64,000 nucleotides of DNA, from NCBI GenBank assembly GCA_963825415.1, contig CAWGTD010000003.1:62001-126000 (forward strand), written 5' to 3'. The notes beneath the pieces were generated by a model. That model worked only from the letters and a program-made list of their open reading frames with translations, searched no databases and had not been told where the DNA came from. This document shows positions 60,008 through 64,000 of this stretch, piece by piece. Source of the DNA: BP-464 sp963825415 (lineage in GTDB: Bacteria > Actinomycetota > Thermoleophilia > Solirubrobacterales > Solirubrobacteraceae). Made by a program: the position numbers and the translations under genes. Position 1 is the stretch's first letter, and each line of letters begins with the position of its first letter.

Positions 60008-60801
60008 GAGCCCTGGCCCTGGCCCACCCGCCCGGGATCGGTCCGGTCGTAGAACTGCTGGAGCCGGCCGAGGGTCTCCTCGGGGTCCGCGCACGTGTAG
60101 GCGTTCCACGCCTCGATGCGCAGCTGCGCGTCGAGGTCGGACCCGACGACCTCGGCGATCGTCTCCTTGGCCGAGCGCACGGCGCGCTGGGAGTTGCGCA
60201 GGATCTGCCGCGCCACCGTCTCGGCCTCCTCGAGCAGCCGCTCGTGCGGCACGACCCTCGTGACGATGTTCCACTGCAGGGCCTGCTGGGCGTCGACGGG
60301 CTCTGCGGTCAGCAGCATGTGCGAGGCGACGCCCGCGCCGCAGGTGTTGACGAGCCGGACGATGCCCCCGTCGCCGTGGTGGTAGCCGCGCCGCGCCTCG
60401 AACGAGCCGAACATCGCGCGGTCCGACGCGATGCGGATGTCGCACGCCATCGCCTGCTCGAGGCCGCCCGCCAACGCCCACCCGTTGACCGCGCCGACGA
60501 TCGGCTTGGTCGTCTTGTGCAGGCCGCGGGTGAAGCCGCCGAAGCCCAGGTCGATGATGTCGCGGATCGAGCGTTCACCCCGGATGATCGGCGGGATGTA
60601 GGTCTTCAGGTCCGCACCCGCGCAGAACGCGTCGCCGGCGCCGGTGAGGATCGCGACGTCGACGTCGTCGTCGTCGCGGAAGTCGGTCCACGTCTCGACC
60701 AGGAGCTCCTGCATCTCCGGGTCGATCGCGTTACGCGCCTCCGGACGGTTGAACGTCACGTAGGCGATCCGATCGCGCTTCTCGTAGAGCACCTTGGCCA
60801 T
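60004..60801 (-). CDS. enoyl-CoA hydratase/isomerase-family protein
   Basis: The product is 265 residues from ATG 60801. The crotonase fold is clear: VTFNRPEARNAIDPEM, AFCAGADLKTYIP, GAVNGWALAGGLEQAMACDI, which builds the oxyanion hole, and ASDRAMFGSFEARRGYHHGDGG. Classical hydratase Glu residues are not plainly in place, so isomerase or hydrolase activity is possible. It is between the adenylate cyclase (overlapping it by 71 bases) and the SDR. The pair would convert enoyl-CoA to 3-hydroxy and 3-keto forms. Confidence 0.9.
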   Translation of the reverse strand: MAKVLYEKRDRIAYVTFNRPEARNAIDPEMQELLVETWTDFRDDDDVDVAILTGAGDAFCAGADLKTYIPPIIRGERSIRDIIDLGFGGFTRGLHKTTKPIVGAVNGWALAGGLEQAMACDIRIASDRAMFGSFEARRGYHHGDGGIVRLVNTCGAGVASHMLLTAEPVDAQQALQWNIVTRVVPHERLLEEAETVARQILRNSQRAVRSAKETIAEVVGSDLDAQLRIEAWNAYTCADPEETLGRLQQFYDRTDPGRVGQGQGS

Positions 60802-62327
60802 CCATCGCTCCTTGGGTCGTAAGGGGGGCCCACAGTCGCACCTGCTCGGTCTTGCCCTTCAGCTCGACGGTCGGCCGCTCCTCGAACCCCACGCTCGCAC
60901 GCTCGAGCAGGCAGCGGGTCGCTTCGGTGAGCAGCACCTCGTCGCCGGTCTGGCGCGTGACCTCCTCGACCCGCGCCGCCGTGTTCACCGCGTCGCCGAT
61001 CACCGTGAACTCGACGTGCCCGCCGCCGCCGACGGTGCCCGCCACGACCGGGCCGGAGTTGATGCCGATGCCGATCCGCAGCTCGTCGCCGTAGCACTCG
61101 CGCACCAGCGTGGCGATCTCCAGCGAGGCGGCGACCGCGCGGTCGGCGTGGTCGGTGAGCCGCTCGGGCGCGCCGAACACGCCGAGCAGGCCGTCGCCGA
61201 TGAACTTGTTGGCGTGGCCGCCGTGCTTGCGCAGGACCGGCACGACCTCGCCGTAGAACGTGTTGAGCCGCGCGACGACCTCGCGGGCGCTCGAACGCTC
61301 GGCGAACGAGGTGAAGCCGCGGATGTCGAGGAACAGGACGGTCACCTCCATCTCCTCGCCCTCGAGCACCGTGCCCTCTGCGAGGACGCGGTCGGCCAGC
61401 GCCGGGTCGACGAAGGCGCCGAACGCCTCGCGCAGGTGGTCGCGCTCCTCGAGGCCCAGCACCATCTGGTTGAACGACCCGGCCAGCCGGCCGACCTCGT
61501 CGGTCCCGGTGACGGGGACGCGCGCGCTGAAGTCGCCGGCGGCGACGCGCTCGGTCCCGCGGCGCAGGTCGCGCAGCGGCCCGAGGATCGAGCGCGAGAG
61601 CAGCAGCGACAGCTCGAAGGAGATCGTGAACGCCACCGCGATGGCCGCCAGAACGGTGACACCCAGCTCGTCCAGTGTCCGGTCGCCGCGGCTGGACAGC
61701 CCGGCCACGGTCACGCCGCTGATGATGTTGATGGCCGGCAGCGCGGCCAGCAGCCGCCAGCGCAGCGGCACGGTCCGCTTGCCCAGCTCGGCGCCGTCGG
61801 GCAGGTGGGCCGAGATGTCCGACAGCACGGGCCGCAGGATGAGCTCGGTGGCGAAGAAGCGCAGGAAGACGCCGTACATCAACACGACGGCCGCGCCCGC
61901 CATGAGGATCAGCAGCGTGGTGACGCTCGGGCGGTCGAGCTCGTACCAGATGTAGATCGAGATCGGGGCCACGCTGAACGCGATCCAGGCGAAGCGCAGC
62001 AGCCGCAGGAAGTCCAGCGGCAGGCCGGCGAGCGCGCGCCAGGCGGACACCGTGCTCGCGGGTGTGCGGTCGCCGCGCAAGCCACGGCCTGGCGGGGCGC
62101 AGCAGGTGGAACGTGGCCTTGATCGAGAAGGCGTTGTCGAGCAGCACCAGCGCGGTGCTGACCGCGAGTATGCGCCAGAACTTCTCGGCCGACATGTCCT
62201 GATAGAGCCGCAGCAGGCCGATGCCGCCGAGTGCGACGACCAGCGCGAACTGGTACTGAACGGCAAGCAGGACGTACGGATAACGCCGGCCGAGCTTGCG
62301 ATACAGGTAGCGAAGCCCTCGCTCCAT
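60731..62327 (-). CDS. membrane class III adenylate cyclase with HAMP domain; one probable frameshift
   Basis: This is about 531 residues once one extra base near 62081 is removed. Before it the frame reads SIKATFHLLRPARPW; after it LRGDRTPASTVSAWRALAG, and the pieces join naturally. Six membrane helices lead to a HAMP domain (SILGPLRDLRRGTERVAAGDF) and a class III cyclase domain: VTVLFLDIRGFTSFAE with the metal Asp, HANKFIGDGLLGVFGAPE with the second Asp, and GDAVNTAARVEEV. Mycobacterial Rv1318c-Rv1320c have the same plan. The stop lies 71 bases inside the next gene, so the two are translated from overlapping frames. Confidence 0.88.
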
Positions 62328-62345
62328 TCGGGAATTGTCGCCGGT

Positions 62346-64000
62346 TTACCGGTCGCGGGTGTGACTTCGCTCCGCTTGTTCGCGCTCCCGCTCCGCTTCC
62401 TCCTGTTCGGCCTCGTCCTTGCCCTCGGCGTTCGGGCCCGGCGGAGGCGGCACCGACCGCCAGCCGTGCACCGACTTCCACAGCAGCGCGTCGAGCTGGC
62501 GTTGCGGGATGCAGTCCAGGCAGGTCGGCAGGCGTGCCGACGCGCGCGCCCCCGGGGTGCCGGCCGGGTTGTACTCGACGAGCGGCACCTTGGCGGGCCG
62601 GTAGACGAACGGCTCGATGTTGGCGGGAGTGCCCTGGAAGGCGTCGTACATCGGCGTCGCCAGCGCGTCGAAGAGGCTCAACGGCCGCAGGCCCAGGATC
62701 AGCCCGACCGAGCGGACCACCGAGACGGTGTCATAGCGGGTGTGGATCACCGCTCCGCGCTTCGCGTAGGGGCTGATGACGAGCGCCGGCATGCGGTGGG
62801 CGTCGACGTGGTCGGCGCCGTCCTGAGAGTCGTCCTCGATGACGAAGATCGCGCTCTGATCCCAGATCGGCGAGTGCGAGATGAGGTCGACCACGCGGCC
62901 GACGAACTCGTCGTTGTCGGCGATCATCGCCCGCGGCGTGCGCGCGCCGGCGGTGAGGCCCTGGGTGTGGTCGTTGGTCGCCACCAGGTAGTTCAGCGCC
63001 GGGACCGTTCCGGTGGCGAGCTGCTGGATGAAATGCGTGCGGAAGCAGTCGAAGCGCGACTGGGCGAGCGGCTTGGCCCGCGGCGGCTTGCTCGTGTCGT
63101 ACAGCTCGGCGTCCTGGGCGTTCAGCTTGCCCTGCTCGAGGGCGAACCCGACGACGGCGTCCTTGCCGACGGATGCGTCGTTGGCGTAGCACTGGTTGCC
63201 GAGCGTCGTGTTTCCGGCAGCTCCCGCGCCGAGGTCGGAGTTCGCCAGCTGGCGATCGCCCGCGGCGGTCTCCTCTGGCGTGACGTCCTTGTCGGCCACC
63301 GGAGCGGTGCCGGCCCCGGCCCCGCCCGCTCGGAACGGGACGGCATGCGAGATCGCCTCGCCGTAGTTGTAGTAGGTGACGTTCTGGCGCTCGGCCTCGT
63401 CGAAGATGAACCCGTTCAAAGGCCAGGTCACCGCGTACACGCCGAAGTCGTACGGGCGGTCGCGCCCGCCGTAGTTGGGGAACCACGCCTTGTTGACGTA
63501 GTCGGTGACGGTCGCGGCGGCGGTCCAGAAGTGGCCGTCGATCGACGCCTCGGAGTTCGAGTACATGTGGTCGATCAGCGGGAAGCGCTGCACGAGCGCG
63601 TGGACGTTGACCGTGTTGTCCCCGCCGAACAGCGCGAGCTTGGGATCTCCGTCGCCGCGGGGCTCGTCGCCGAGGATCTGGTCGTACGTGCGGTTCTCGC
63701 GCACCACATAGAAGACGTGCTTGATCGGCCCGTTGGCGCGCAGCGGCGTGTCGGCCGGCGGGGTCTGGGGATCGATCGGATGGACCTGCGCCTCGGCGAC
63801 GACGTCGAGCCTGGCGAGCCGCGCGTCGGAGGGCAGGTCGCCGATCCCCGCGGCACCGACGTTCAGCAGCGGCAGGTACTGGGTCTCGTTGATGCGATCG
63901 TCGGTGTCGCTCGGGCTGGTGGGCTGCGGACCGGCGGGATTCGGACCGGTGCCCAACCCCTTGCCCGTCACGTAGAGCAGCTTCGGGCAGCGCTTGGCGC
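62346..64000 (-). CDS. alkaline-phosphatase-superfamily phosphoesterase, 5' end outside window
   Basis: At least 551 residues, reading leftwards from beyond the window edge. VFYVVRENRTYDQILGD with the nucleophile-type Thr/Ser and Asn metal site, IDGHFWTAAATVTDYVNKA, DNDEFVGRVVDLISHS, and IFVIEDDSQDGADHVDAHR carry the metal ligands of the phosphoesterase family (phospholipase C/acid phosphatase type). Sequence just upstream (CPKLLYVTGKGLGTGPNP) is typical of YncE-type propeller plus phosphatase fusions, so an N-terminal propeller is likely outside the window. The C-terminal tail is highly charged (Glu/Arg-rich). It ends 18 bases from the cyclase gene. Confidence 0.88.
   Translation of the reverse strand, partial: AKRCPKLLYVTGKGLGTGPNPAGPQPTSPSDTDDRINETQYLPLLNVGAAGIGDLPSDARLARLDVVAEAQVHPIDPQTPPADTPLRANGPIKHVFYVVRENRTYDQILGDEPRGDGDPKLALFGGDNTVNVHALVQRFPLIDHMYSNSEASIDGHFWTAAATVTDYVNKAWFPNYGGRDRPYDFGVYAVTWPLNGFIFDEAERQNVTYYNYGEAISHAVPFRAGGAGAGTAPVADKDVTPEETAAGDRQLANSDLGAGAAGNTTLGNQCYANDASVGKDAVVGFALEQGKLNAQDAELYDTSKPPRAKPLAQSRFDCFRTHFIQQLATGTVPALNYLVATNDHTQGLTAGARTPRAMIADNDEFVGRVVDLISHSPIWDQSAIFVIEDDSQDGADHVDAHRMPALVISPYAKRGAVIHTRYDTVSVVRSVGLILGLRPLSLFDALATPMYDAFQGTPANIEPFVYRPAKVPLVEYNPAGTPGARASARLPTCLDCIPQRQLDALLWKSVHGWRSVPPPPGPNAEGKDEAEQEEAEREREQAERSHTRDR

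Overview
The window is about 64 kb of very GC-rich, densely coded actinobacterial chromosome. GTG and TTG starts are common, and many neighbouring genes overlap by four bases (ATGA, GTGA or TTGA). Secreted enzymes with basic, Arg/Gly-rich beta-sandwich tails, ECF42-type sigma and DGPF genes, MpsC-like proteins, an arylsulfotransferase and mycobacterial-type DesA3 and IlvG relatives together suggest a soil Thermoleophilia (Solirubrobacterales, Conexibacter or Solirubrobacter-like). This placement is inferred from gene content. There is no rRNA or marker gene to prove it.

Layout. 1-2.7 kb: secreted GH31 glycosidase (cut by the window edge) and a STAS protein. 2.85-6 kb: a divergent pair of MpsC-like proteins, a UPF0104-type membrane protein, and a delta-9-type acyl desaturase followed by a 68-aa protein. 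6.3-16 kb: one plus-strand run of three secreted proteins (penicillin-acylase-like, LVIVD-repeat, renal-dipeptidase-like), then a TetR repressor with an operator over its own start and a 14-TM drug exporter. 16.7-20.1 kb: arylsulfotransferase translationally coupled to a sulfatase. 20.1-26.1 kb: a giant secreted cupredoxin/PQQ-propeller/copper-domain/cupredoxin fusion, divergent from a ferredoxin reductase-desaturase pair. 26-36 kb: small proteins, an orphan MreB, a CotH-type protein and an FG-GAP protein with broken frames, an FMN-binding protein, a membrane protein of unknown function and an aldo/keto reductase. 36-44.8 kb: P450 with an enoyl-reductase-like partner, methyltransferase, LuxR-type regulator, zinc-ribbon gene, DGPF/ECF42 sigma module and a glyoxalase-like protein. 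44.8-54.6 kb: polytopic membrane proteins, TetR-monooxygenase pair, GH10 xylanase, a baeRF-like protein, an NAD-binding protein and a DksA-like protein. 54.6-57.6 kb: a Doc/Fic remnant, the initiator tRNA, D-2-hydroxyacid dehydrogenase and Ppx/GppA, and a possible structured RNA. 57.7-64 kb: a minus-strand operon (adenylate cyclase, enoyl-CoA hydratase, SDR, IlvG-like TPP enzyme) and an alkaline-phosphatase-superfamily phosphoesterase cut by the right edge.

Several otherwise well-conserved genes carry single-base frame breaks (about 29.8-30.2, 30.77, 33.94, 35.44 and 62.08 kb, probably also 49.77 kb). The breaks are either residual assembly indels or local gene decay. They matter for anyone using the protein predictions. 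The most unusual coding feature is the 1138-residue copper/quinoprotein fusion at 20.1-23.5 kb. The most testable regulatory features are the TetR operator at 13.83 kb and the palindrome upstream of the desaturase operon at 23.62 kb.
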